This document shows positions 7,875 through 12,581 of a DNA stretch of 12,581 nucleotides, one piece after another. Under the pieces are notes generated by a model. The model ran no database searches, was not told the DNA's origin, and saw only the letters and a list, made by a program, of their open reading frames with translations. A program made the position numbers and the translations under genes. How positions within the stretch are numbered: the first letter of the stretch is position 1; each line of letters begins with the position of its first letter. Source of the stretch: JAZGHN01 sp964496725. GTDB taxonomy: Bacteria > Chloroflexota > Dehalococcoidia > Dehalococcoidales > E44-bin46. The stretch covers positions 1 to 12,581 of the forward strand of contig CAZCAS010000034.1 in the NCBI GenBank assembly GCA_964496725.1, read 5' to 3'.

Positions 7875-8945
7875 ATGGGGAGTGCTTTAACAAGAGCGGT
7901 TATTCTTGTTGGTGGTGAAGGCACCCGGTTGCGCCCGCTCACTTATGAGGTGCCTAAGGCTATGGTGCCGGTGCTGAATCGTCCCTTCTTGGAGCATACC
8001 TTCGCTTACCTCAGGAACTGTGAGGTTAAGAATATCATTCTGGCAATGGGCTATCTCCCCGATGTCATTCAGGATTATTTTGGGGATGGCGGTAATCTGG
8101 GAATACAGTTGGACTATGCTGTGGAGGATAGCCCGCTGGGTACTGCCGGGGCGGTAAAGAATGTTGAGCAATGCCTGGATAGCACTTTTGTCGTTCTTAA
8201 TGGGGATGTTTTCACTGATATTGATATAGCTGATATGCTTGCTTTTCATCGGGATAAGGGGGCGAGAGTGACCGTAGCCCTGACCTGGGTAGACGACCCC
8301 TGCGCCTTCGGCGTGGTTGAAACCGATGATGGGGGTAGGATAAAGCGCTTTGTTGAAAAACCAAGTCCTGATCAGGTAACTACCCACTGGATAAATGCTG
8401 GCATTTATATCGTCGAGCCTGAAGTTTTACAGCATATCCCTCCAAATACTCGTTATATGTTTGAGAAGGGGTTGTTTCCCCTCATGCTTGTTCTCGGTGA
8501 GCCTATGTATGGCTATTCGTCCAGTGGCTACTGGCTTGATATGGGTACGCCGGAGAAGTACCTCTCCCTGAATTGTGACATTCTGATGGCTAAGGCGAAG
8601 AGCGCCCTCATTGGTGGTTTGACCAGGGGTGAGGTGTGTTGTGATAATGATGTTACTATTCATCCTTCAGCTGAGGTGGTGGGTCCGGTGGTAATTGGCA
8701 GCGGGTGTAAGATAGGCCGGAAAACACACTTAAAGGGACCAGTGGTCCTTGGCCCAGATTGCCATGTAGGAGAGGGCGCTGATATAGAGGTGGCGGTGTT
8801 GTGGAGGGGTGTTAACATTGGCGCGGGTGTTTCTGTTAAGCAGAGCATTTTAGGTACTGATACCAGGCTAAAGGACAACGAGCAGGTTGCCAATCGTGTC
8901 ATCACTGTGAAGGGGGGCTCAGAGGCCGAGACCCTTGGCCTTTAA
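7875..8945 (+). CDS. Sugar-1-phosphate nucleotidyltransferase (mannose-1-phosphate guanylyltransferase-like) with hexapeptide tail
   Basis: It transfers a nucleotide to a sugar-1-phosphate, making an activated sugar for cell-surface glycans or solutes. The 356-aa product has an N-terminal NTP-transferase domain with signature GGEGTRLRPLT (13-23), the sugar-nucleotide contact K28, the metal-binding aspartate in LNGD (D111), FVEKP (159-163), INAGIYI (173-179) and the second metal-site region GYWLDMGTPEKYL (218-230). A left-handed beta-helix of hexapeptide repeats follows (about 262-330). The layout resembles GDP-mannose pyrophosphorylases, but glucose-1-phosphate enzymes share it, so the substrate is not certain. 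ATG 7875 has AAAGGGGGT about 12 bases upstream, a rather long spacing. The 189 bp before it show no convincing promoter, only a small hairpin at 7732-7746 (GTGAC/GTCAC). Confidence 0.88.
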   Translation: MGSALTRAVILVGGEGTRLRPLTYEVPKAMVPVLNRPFLEHTFAYLRNCEVKNIILAMGYLPDVIQDYFGDGGNLGIQLDYAVEDSPLGTAGAVKNVEQCLDSTFVVLNGDVFTDIDIADMLAFHRDKGARVTVALTWVDDPCAFGVVETDDGGRIKRFVEKPSPDQVTTHWINAGIYIVEPEVLQHIPPNTRYMFEKGLFPLMLVLGEPMYGYSSSGYWLDMGTPEKYLSLNCDILMAKAKSALIGGLTRGEVCCDNDVTIHPSAEVVGPVVIGSGCKIGRKTHLKGPVVLGPDCHVGEGADIEVAVLWRGVNIGAGVSVKQSILGTDTRLKDNEQVANRVITVKGGSEAETLGL

Positions 8946-8955
8946 TGGGAGGGTG

Positions 8956-8976
8956 GGGAAGACTATGAGTCTTCCC
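8956..8976 (+). terminator. Hairpin just after the nucleotidyltransferase gene
   Basis: GGGAAGACT and AGTCTTCCC form a perfect 9-bp stem around a 3-base loop, starting 10 bases after the stop codon. No T-run follows, so it is not a textbook intrinsic terminator. It may protect the mRNA end or work together with the second hairpin downstream. Confidence 0.45.
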
Positions 8977-9003
8977 TAAGAGATTGGATATCAGTTGAAA
9001 CGG

Positions 9004-9036
9004 CACAGATTTTTGGGTCTGTGATTCTAACTTTTT
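9004..9036 (+). terminator. Weak terminator-like hairpin
   Basis: CACAGA (9004-9009) pairs with TCTGTG (9018-9023) around an 8-base loop. TTTTT (9032-9036) follows 8 bases after the stem. The stem is short and the T-run displaced, so termination is only possible, not established. Confidence 0.3.
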
Positions 9037-9074
9037 GATGGTGGACTACAGTGTACAATATACAGAACCTTTGA

Positions 9075-9239
9075 ACTGGCTTTCAGCCTGTCTATATAGG
9101 CCCCGCGGTCAAGAGTGATTCTGCCAAAGATATCGCCAAGGAAATCCAGCGGCTAGATTCAAAGGCTGCCCGCTGGATAGCCACCGATGCCATCAGGGAA
9201 CTTGGGAGTGAAGCTGTCAAGAGAAGGTTGAAAGCATAA
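9075..9239 (+). pseudogene. Start-less 3' remnant of an unidentified gene
   Basis: After an in-frame TGA (9072-9074) the frame is open for 54 codons to a TAA at 9237-9239. It reads like a real protein end: the piece PVYIGPAVKSDSAKDIAKEI is followed by a charged amphipathic stretch containing RWIATDAIRELG and ending KRRLKA. No ATG, GTG or TTG lies in this frame and there is no ribosome site, so it is most simply the surviving tail of a deleted gene. I do not recognise the family. It lies in a sparse stretch (8946-9410) that otherwise contains only the two hairpins and the promoter at 9317. Confidence 0.4.
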
Positions 9240-9316
9240 TCTTGTTAACTCATCTTACTTGGGTTATCTTCCCTCGCCCTTTGATGCCCCTCTGTTAATT
9301 TCCTTGCTTTGGTGAA

Positions 9317-9344
9317 TTGACAATTCCTTAGATTGGAGTAAGAT
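9317..9344 (+). promoter_or_regulatory. SigA-type promoter of the 66-aa orphan gene
   Basis: TTGACA (9317-9322) is perfect and TAAGAT (9339-9344) lies after a 16-bp spacer. Transcription would start near 9351, leaving a leader of about 60 bases before ATG 9411. Confidence 0.6.
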
Positions 9345-9410
9345 GAAATTGAGGGCGGTAGCAAGGCTTATAAACGAATTAACACAGATTAAGCAAAAGG
9401 GGGTGCAGTT

Positions 9411-9611
9411 ATGATGCTGCAAGTCAAAAAATTGGATAGCGATAGTTTGACTAAGCTTCAATGTCTAGAGCAGACTTCGGGTTACTGCGTTGTTGCCCTA
9501 GAGGCGCAGTCCAAACTACCAAAGCTGGCTGACGTCTCAGAAAAAGAGCTCAAGGAGCTACAATCCCTAGAGAAAGATCTCAATTCTGTGCTTTTAGCTT
9601 ACAAGTGCTAA
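9411..9611 (+). CDS. Small orphan protein, 66 aa, unknown function
   Basis: I do not recognise this protein. It is hydrophilic and mostly helical by eye, beginning MMLQVKKLDSDSLTKL. A middle part has C18 and C26 around a short hydrophobic segment (GYCVVALEA), and a heptad-like C-terminal helix (EKELKELQSLEKDLNSVLL, about 44-62) could form a small coiled coil; the last residue is cysteine. There is no signal peptide or membrane segment. The gene looks real because it has its own promoter (TTGACA-16-TAAGAT), a strong ribosome site AAAGGGGGT six bases before ATG 9411 and a second ATG immediately after. The neighbours are degenerate DNA, so context gives no clue to its job. Confidence 0.65.
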   Translation: MMLQVKKLDSDSLTKLQCLEQTSGYCVVALEAQSKLPKLADVSEKELKELQSLEKDLNSVLLAYKC

Positions 9612-9624
9612 CTACAGGAATAAC

Positions 9625-9726
9625 ATGAAAGGGGGAAGGCCCTCTGGCTTTATACTCGGGATTTCAGCTAGTTCACCGAGTCCAAGAAGTGGTGCGATTT
9701 TCCAATCGGCTTTCTGGTCCTCCTAG
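9625..9726 (+). other. 33-aa ORF, possibly the 5' remnant of a flavodoxin-fold reductase
   Basis: ATG 9625 has AGGAA four bases upstream and opens a 33-codon frame ending at TAG 9724-9726, 13 bp after the 66-aa gene. Residues 9-22 (FILGISASSPSPRS) resemble the start of NADPH-dependent FMN reductases, which typically begin with a version of KILGISGSPR. The resemblance is short, contains an extra Ser-Pro, and nothing reductase-like follows the stop. It may be a decayed gene start or chance. Confidence 0.2.
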
Positions 9727-9925
9727 CAATCCAAGCGCTGTCGAAATCTGTATTAACCTGATAAGCATTGGCTTGCATCGAGTCCTGCCAGCTTTGACCA
9801 TAGAGTCACGAAAGCTCGAATCCTTACACTATTGCACGATTTAGCGAATTGGTGGGCTAAGGGGTAAGAAGTGAGATAACTCTTGCAGTAGCCCCAGAAA
9901 GGTGAATTGCTGAGCCCAGTGTGGC
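9727..9925. other. Stretch without a recognisable gene
   Basis: Together with the doubtful ORF before it, this makes just over 300 bp (9612-9925) with no convincing gene. A 60-codon minus-strand frame (9753-9935, TTG start) has no ribosome site and an unstructured, serine-rich composition. I see no repeat, tRNA or promoter of quality here. Confidence 0.4.
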
Positions 9926-10273
9926 TTAGTCCCAATCCGCTATCGCACGACGCAGATCTTGAGCGAAAGCGATGCGAGCTTTGCCCTGAATTTGAGTGTA
10001 GTCGGGTATTTTATATATTCCCCTCTCAGTCCAATAGCGCCGGTTTACAGCGAATTCTTTCCGATACCAATCCATAATAGCTTCTATCAGCTTATCGGCA
10101 TCGTCCAGACTGGCTTCCTGTTCATAATCACCCCCAGGCAAGCGATAATTAACCGTTCCATCCCAAATAGCCTGTAGCCATTCCTCAAGGATCTCAATTA
10201 ACCTATCTCTTAATTCTGGCTGTAGTAGCTTCTGCCTGTATTCAGCTCGTACAAGTCTAGCTTTGTGCATCAT
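9926..10273 (-). CDS. Unknown 115-aa protein, second gene of a two-gene unit
   Basis: I do not recognise the family. The product is soluble and helix-rich with many charged and aromatic residues: a basic start (MMHKARLVRAEYRQKLLQ), an amphipathic helix with DRLIEILEEWLQAIWDG (about 23-39), a loop with VNYRLPGGDYEQE (41-53), then DADKLIEAIMDWYRKEF and a tail ending DLRRAIADWD. There is no signal peptide, membrane segment or catalytic motif. Two adjacent ATGs (10273, 10270) can start it. The first overlaps the upstream gene's stop as ATGA, a sign of translational coupling, while the second has the better distance from AGGA (10280-10277). The even distribution of hydrophobic positions argues for a genuine gene. 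Confidence 0.65.
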   Translation of the reverse strand: MMHKARLVRAEYRQKLLQPELRDRLIEILEEWLQAIWDGTVNYRLPGGDYEQEASLDDADKLIEAIMDWYRKEFAVNRRYWTERGIYKIPDYTQIQGKARIAFAQDLRRAIADWD

Positions 10274-10407
10274 GCATTCCTGCGTATTATCTTGGTTAGG
10301 TCATCCTGCTGCTCAGGACACAGCCTTTTAGGATTGAGGGTCTTCTCAGGGTCTTGCTGTGGAATCACTATCGGTGGTGGTGGTTTGGTTGGAGCCTCTA
10401 CTGGCAT
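10270..10407 (-). CDS. Proline-rich small protein, 45 aa, unknown
   Basis: This short gene starts at ATG 10407 behind an almost ideal ribosome site, AGGAGGTG (10419-10412), and its stop overlaps the next gene as ATGA. The product begins MPVEAPTKPPPPIVIPQQDP, an extended proline-rich segment, and continues with a charged, probably helical end (LCPEQQDDLTKIIRRNA) with one cysteine, C30. The four-proline run and the coupling to the 115-aa gene suggest a small partner or linker peptide, but this is inference. A strong promoter lies directly upstream. I recognise no family. Confidence 0.6.
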   Translation of the reverse strand: MPVEAPTKPPPPIVIPQQDPEKTLNPKRLCPEQQDDLTKIIRRNA

Positions 10408-10436
10408 CACGCACCTCCTCAAAAGTTGCTATGGTT

Positions 10437-10445
10437 ATTATACCA
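10437..10445 (-). promoter_or_regulatory. Extended -10 promoter of the 45-aa/115-aa unit
   Basis: On the minus strand TGGTATAAT (10445-10437) is a perfect -10 with the TGn extension. No good -35 is present 17 bp upstream (TTTATG), which extended -10 promoters tolerate. Transcription would start near 10430, about 23 bases before the ATG at 10407, just room for the ribosome site. Confidence 0.6.
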
Positions 10446-10531
10446 CCCCCTCATCAAAGCATAAATAGGTGCGCTAAGGCTGGCCGAAGCTAAGCCACGT
10501 TATACGACCAACCAACATACAAAAGGGCGCT

Positions 10532-10568
10532 TTGTGTAGTTTTCAAGGTGGAGAACCTTTCCACACAA
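10532..10568. repeat. Nested inverted repeat in the divergent intergenic region
   Basis: TTGTGT (10532-10537) pairs with ACACAA (10563-10568), and inside it AAGGT (10545-10549) pairs with ACCTT (10555-10559) around GGAGA. The structure lies between the divergent 45-aa gene and the methyltransferase gene, just upstream of the latter's presumed -35. It could be an operator; arms of 5-6 bp are not far above chance. Confidence 0.35.
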
Positions 10569-10574
10569 GGTTTC

Positions 10575-10603
10575 TTGCGGAACCAAAGTTGTAGAGATAG
10601 AAT
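10575..10603 (+). promoter_or_regulatory. Putative promoter of the methyltransferase gene
   Basis: TTGCGG (10575-10580), a 17-bp spacer and TAGAAT (10598-10603) predict a start near 10610, about 18 bases before ATG 10628. The -35 is a weak match, the -10 good. A small hairpin CAAG/CTTG (10566-10577) overlaps the -35. Confidence 0.45.
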
Positions 10604-10627
10604 ATGAGCAAAGACGAGGAATAGGAA

Positions 10628-11317
10628 ATGCGGGTCTTGCTCTGGTGGCAACAACTCAACCCAAAGGCGCAGTTAGTTATCGCCATCATAATATCATACT
10701 TGTTGCTTCTCACCCTAGCTTGGTTCGTCATCAAGTTCTTACGGCGAAAGCCGATAGCTCCTCTCTGGCTTTACCTGAGCTATTCATCGGTTCTGCTCCC
10801 ATTCTTGCCTTTTCTAGATATAGCAAGGCGTCCTGGATGGCGAAGAAAATGGTTAATCAGGAGTGGTTTGAAAGAAGGACAAACATTTCTAGAGGAAGGT
10901 TTCGGTATGGGTACCTCTCCGTTAATAGCCGCGCGCATAGTTGGTCACAAAGGAACAGTATACGCCCTGGACAATGAGCCGTTTCATGTAGCCATCCTGC
11001 GATTCAGGGCAAAGTTGAGAGGGATAAGAAATACCAAGGTAATACTTTCGGATGCCAGGGTTACTGGACTTTCAGATGAGAGTGTCGATGTAGCGTTTAT
11101 CTGTGATGCGTTTCACGAGTTCCCTGACAAACAAGGAACCCTGGGGGAATTATACCGGATCCTGAGACCCGGAGGCACATTGTCCATGTGGGAAGAAAGC
11201 GAAGGGAAGATGAAAAAGCTGTTGCCAGTCATACAAGCTAGCAGTCTATTCTCCGTACTGGAGCATGATAAGGCATTTTGCAGGTTCGTGAGGACACCCC
11301 GACCCAGATTTGAGTAG
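10628..11317 (+). CDS. Membrane-anchored class I SAM-dependent methyltransferase
   Basis: The product transfers a methyl group from S-adenosylmethionine to an unknown acceptor. Of its 229 residues, about 16-37 form a membrane segment followed by R39-R40-K41, so by the positive-inside rule the enzyme domain faces the cytoplasm; 44-63 is a second hydrophobic, possibly membrane-associated stretch. The Rossmann-like domain begins near 80: motif I FLEEGFGMG (87-95), acidic D115 at the end of beta 2 (TVYALDNEP), LSDARVTGL (140-148), ESVDVAFICDAFHEFPDKQG (151-170), and LYRILRPGGTLSMWE (175-189) as in UbiE/Coq5-type enzymes. ATG 10628 is preceded by GAGGAATAGGA. A membrane-bound or hydrophobic substrate (lipid, quinone) is plausible but inferred. 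It is monocistronic by position. Confidence 0.85.
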   Translation: MRVLLWWQQLNPKAQLVIAIIISYLLLLTLAWFVIKFLRRKPIAPLWLYLSYSSVLLPFLPFLDIARRPGWRRKWLIRSGLKEGQTFLEEGFGMGTSPLIAARIVGHKGTVYALDNEPFHVAILRFRAKLRGIRNTKVILSDARVTGLSDESVDVAFICDAFHEFPDKQGTLGELYRILRPGGTLSMWEESEGKMKKLLPVIQASSLFSVLEHDKAFCRFVRTPRPRFE

Positions 11318-11642
11318 CGAGGGCTTTGAATCTAGCCATCCCACTTTTTCTCTCGCTTTCGCGCCGTATTCACCACCGCGAAGTTGCTTGTTGTCTCATT
11401 TCAGCCAATAAAACTACGCGACTCTCTTGCGTCGAATCTCCATTGCACAAGAGTCCAGATTGTTTACCATTGAACGAAAGCTTGTTCTGTTACCCGACTT
11501 TCAAGTATTCACCGTAACACAGAATGGCAACAATGGTATATTGTGACTACGTACTGAACAATGCGTATTGTTACAAAAGCAGGTCAGCGTAAAGATTCCG
11601 GTAATTCTAGCAGGAGGATTTTGCCTGAGAGAAGTGCTGCTA
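11318..11642. other. Gene-free stretch of about 320 bp
   Basis: No convincing gene is seen on either strand between the methyltransferase and the tRNA. A 63-codon plus-strand frame (11326-11517) has no ribosome site and a low-complexity Ser/Cys/His composition. The stretch holds a hairpin-like TTCGCG/CGCGAA pair near 11359-11382 and the two related palindromes described separately. It may be the remains of decayed genes or an untranslated RNA. Confidence 0.45.
11529..11572. repeat. Pair of related palindromes
   Basis: ACAAT/ATTGT (11530-11534 with 11540-11544) and AACAAT/ATTGTT (11557-11562 with 11567-11572) are two similar inverted repeats; both begin AACAATG and contain GTAT. Their centres are about 27-28 bp apart. 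They suggest two operator half-units or a structured RNA, but the neighbouring genes lie more than 200 bp from them except the tRNA gene, whose 3' end is 71 bp away. Confidence 0.4.
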
Positions 11643-11718
11643 TGGTGGGCGGTACAAGACTTGAACTTGTGACCTCTTGCGTGTGAAGCAAGCGCTCTAA
11701 CCACTGAGCTAACCGCCC
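11643..11718 (-). tRNA. tRNA-Val, anticodon CAC
   Basis: The 76-base gene folds into a full cloverleaf: acceptor GGGCGGT with ACCGCCC, D-arm GCTC/GAGC with loop AGTGGTTA, anticodon arm CTTGC/GCAAG with loop TTCACAC (anticodon CAC, reading GUG), a 5-base variable loop, T-arm ACAAG/CTTGT with loop TTCAAGT, discriminator A and an encoded CCA. All stems pair perfectly, so it is an intact tRNA for valine. It has its own promoter, diverging from the DUF6125-like gene. No clear T-run terminator was found downstream. Confidence 0.96.
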
Positions 11719-11730
11719 GAAAGCACATTT

Positions 11731-11759
11731 ATTGTAGTCCAAGCGCCCAGCTTTGTAAA
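11731..11759 (-). promoter_or_regulatory. Promoter of tRNA-Val
   Basis: On the minus strand TTTACA (11759-11754) and TACAAT (11736-11731) are separated by 17 bp. The predicted start near 11724 lies about 6 bases before the mature tRNA end, the usual arrangement for a stable RNA. Confidence 0.7.
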
Positions 11760-11785
11760 GTTAACCACTTACCACGCTTAGGGCT

Positions 11786-11814
11786 TTGACAGCTGACGGG
11801 CGTAGCTTTAATAT
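11786..11814 (+). promoter_or_regulatory. Promoter of the DUF6125-like gene
   Basis: A perfect TTGACA (11786-11791), a 17-bp spacer and TAATAT (11809-11814) predict a start near 11821, with AGGAGGA (11838-11844) following before the TTG start. Its -35 lies 26 bp from the -35 of the divergent tRNA promoter. Confidence 0.75.
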
Positions 11815-11851
11815 AGTGACAGTCGGCTACTTTATATAGGAGGATATTAGC

Positions 11852-12400
11852 TTGGAAAAACTGAGTGATTATAGCGGCGAATTCATCCCCGATCTGAAAC
11901 TCAGCGATTTCTCTCATGGTACGCTTGCCCAGTTGTTAAAGTTGTATGCCAAACTATACATAGCCATGGATGGTATCTGGTATCTTACCGTGAAGGAAAG
12001 ACTGGGCGATACAGAGGCTTTAGCCTGCGATATAGAGGTGTGGGAGCGCAATTGCAGATATGAAATGGCGAGGATTAGGAGGCAACTGAGGATCCGGGGA
12101 AACGATATCGTTGCGCTTATGAAAGCTTTCCAGCTCTGCCCCTGGTGTCTGATGATGGAATTTGACATAAAGATTAAGAGCCAAAATAGTGCTGTGTACA
12201 CCGTTACCTATTGTCCCACTCTGGATGCTTTAGAGCAGGAGGGTAGGGGGAGGGAAGAAGAAATTTGTAAACTAGTTGAACCCAGGATTATGAAGGCTTA
12301 TGCCTCCTCATTCGACCCTGATATAGAAGTAAAGTGTCTTAAATCACCTCCGAGGAAGAGCAAGGATGATATCTGTTGTCAGTGGGAATTCACCCGTTAG
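11852..12400 (+). CDS. DUF6125-like cysteine-rich protein (related in pattern to ATC hydrolase-type proteins)
   Basis: The 182-aa cytoplasmic product begins MEKLSDYSGEFIPDLKLSDF and continues with LLKLYAKLYIAMDGIWYLTV and KERLGDTEALACDIEVWE. This is a pattern I associate with the uncharacterised DUF6125 family of anaerobes. The C-terminal half has a CPWC pair (C96, C99), YCPTLDALEQEG (120-131), C139 in EEICKLVEP, C162 and C175-C176, ending CCQWEFTR. The spacing of these cysteines resembles the C-terminal part of L-2-amino-thiazoline-4-carboxylic acid hydrolase-like proteins; metal or cofactor binding is possible but not shown. The start is TTG 11852, seven bases after AGGAGGA. It stands alone behind a strong promoter and a strong hairpin terminator. 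No function is assigned. Confidence 0.75.
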   Translation: MEKLSDYSGEFIPDLKLSDFSHGTLAQLLKLYAKLYIAMDGIWYLTVKERLGDTEALACDIEVWERNCRYEMARIRRQLRIRGNDIVALMKAFQLCPWCLMMEFDIKIKSQNSAVYTVTYCPTLDALEQEGRGREEEICKLVEPRIMKAYASSFDPDIEVKCLKSPPRKSKDDICCQWEFTR

Positions 12401-12451
12401 AGCAGTCTGGTGACAACCGAATCTGTTACTGTGTGTTTATTTAAGAAACCG

Positions 12452-12489
12452 AAAAGGAAGGCTGCTCATTATAGAGCAGCCTTCCTTTT
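12452..12489. terminator. Strong bidirectional intrinsic terminator
   Basis: A perfect 16-bp stem (12452-12467 with 12474-12489) closes a 6-base loop ATTATA. The core is GGAAGGCTGCTC and its complement, flanked by AAAA on one side and TTTT on the other, so it works in both directions. It ends the DUF6125-like gene and the converging gene at the window edge. Confidence 0.92.
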
Positions 12490-12518
12490 GCTAGGAGCCG
12501 GAGAATGCCTGCTAATTG

Positions 12519-12581
12519 TTACTTCTTCTTCGGCGGTATTCCGGGCTTAGCTGGACCAGCTGCTGGCTTTGCCCCTGGCTT
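12519..12581 (-). CDS. 3' end of an unidentified gene with a Lys/Pro/Ala/Gly tail
   Basis: Only the last 20 codons and the TAA stop (12521-12519) lie in the window. They encode a low-complexity tail, with KPGAKPAAGPAKPG followed by IPPKKK. Such basic Pro/Ala tails occur on various proteins that bind nucleic acid or ribosomes, and on others, so no family can be named. The gene converges on the shared terminator at 12452-12489, which lies 30 bp after its stop and supports this being a real gene end. Confidence 0.6.
   Translation of the reverse strand, partial: KPGAKPAAGPAKPGIPPKKK

Noticed and set aside
9753..9935. 60-codon minus-strand ORF
   Set aside because: TTG start without ribosome site, serine-rich unstructured composition, overlaps the end of the better-supported 115-aa gene.
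10265..10468. 67-codon plus-strand ORF rich in Gly, Ser and Cys
   Set aside because: It is the shadow of the 45-aa minus-strand gene (its glycine run is the antisense of the proline codons) and has no ribosome site.
11326..11517. 63-codon plus-strand ORF after the methyltransferase
   Set aside because: No ribosome site, unbalanced Ser/Cys/His composition, no recognisable motif.
8946..11642. Insertion sequence, integron, prophage or CRISPR in the sparse accessory region
   Set aside because: No transposase, integrase, terminal inverted repeats with target duplication, or regularly spaced repeats could be found.
11623..11691. Short plus-strand frame behind AGGAGG ending GGTRLELVTSCV
   Set aside because: It reads the antisense strand of the tRNA; the ribosome-like site is coincidental.
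11501..11728. 75-codon minus-strand ORF (MCFRAVSSVVRALASHARGHK...)
   Set aside because: It is the tRNA-Val gene itself read as protein and continued into the palindrome region; this is a well-known kind of false ORF.

Overview
The window looks like bacterial chromosome. It probably comes from an anaerobic Chloroflexota of the Dehalococcoidia type. This is inferred from the style of the YchF, AlaRS and DUF6125-like proteins, the frequent TTG/GTG starts and the SigA-type promoters. No rRNA or unique marker is present, so the placement is tentative.

Left part (1-8945), housekeeping. A YchF-family P-loop NTPase gene on the minus strand is cut at the window edge, lacking only its last few codons. 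It diverges from a plus-strand series: holA (DNA polymerase III delta), then alaS with its own strong promoter, ruvX (YqgF), a small GAF-domain protein and a CPA2-type cation/proton antiporter. alaS to the antiporter have short gaps (about 34-45 bp) and no visible terminator, so they probably form one operon joining translation, DNA repair, ligand sensing and ion homeostasis. A sugar-1-phosphate nucleotidyltransferase with a hexapeptide-repeat tail follows after 189 bp, and two hairpins lie just beyond it.

Middle part (8946-11642), sparse accessory DNA. It contains a start-less 3' gene remnant, a promoter-driven 66-aa orphan gene, a 33-aa ORF of doubtful status and a minus-strand two-gene unit (45 aa and 115 aa) that overlaps by ATGA and has an extended -10 promoter. 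A membrane-anchored class I methyltransferase follows, then about 320 bp without a gene that carries two related palindromes. None of the small proteins could be assigned to a family by eye. This is the part of the window most likely to hold something undescribed.

Right part (11643-12581). A tRNA-Val(CAC) gene on the minus strand diverges from a DUF6125-like cysteine-rich protein gene, and each has a clear promoter. A 16-bp hairpin lies between that gene and the lysine/proline/alanine-rich 3' end of a converging gene cut by the window edge.

The most interesting points are an extra block of about 95-100 residues inside AlaRS, the arginine in place of the Walker A lysine in YchF, and the small orphan genes at 9411-10407. 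No CRISPR array, insertion sequence, integrase or prophage gene was seen.
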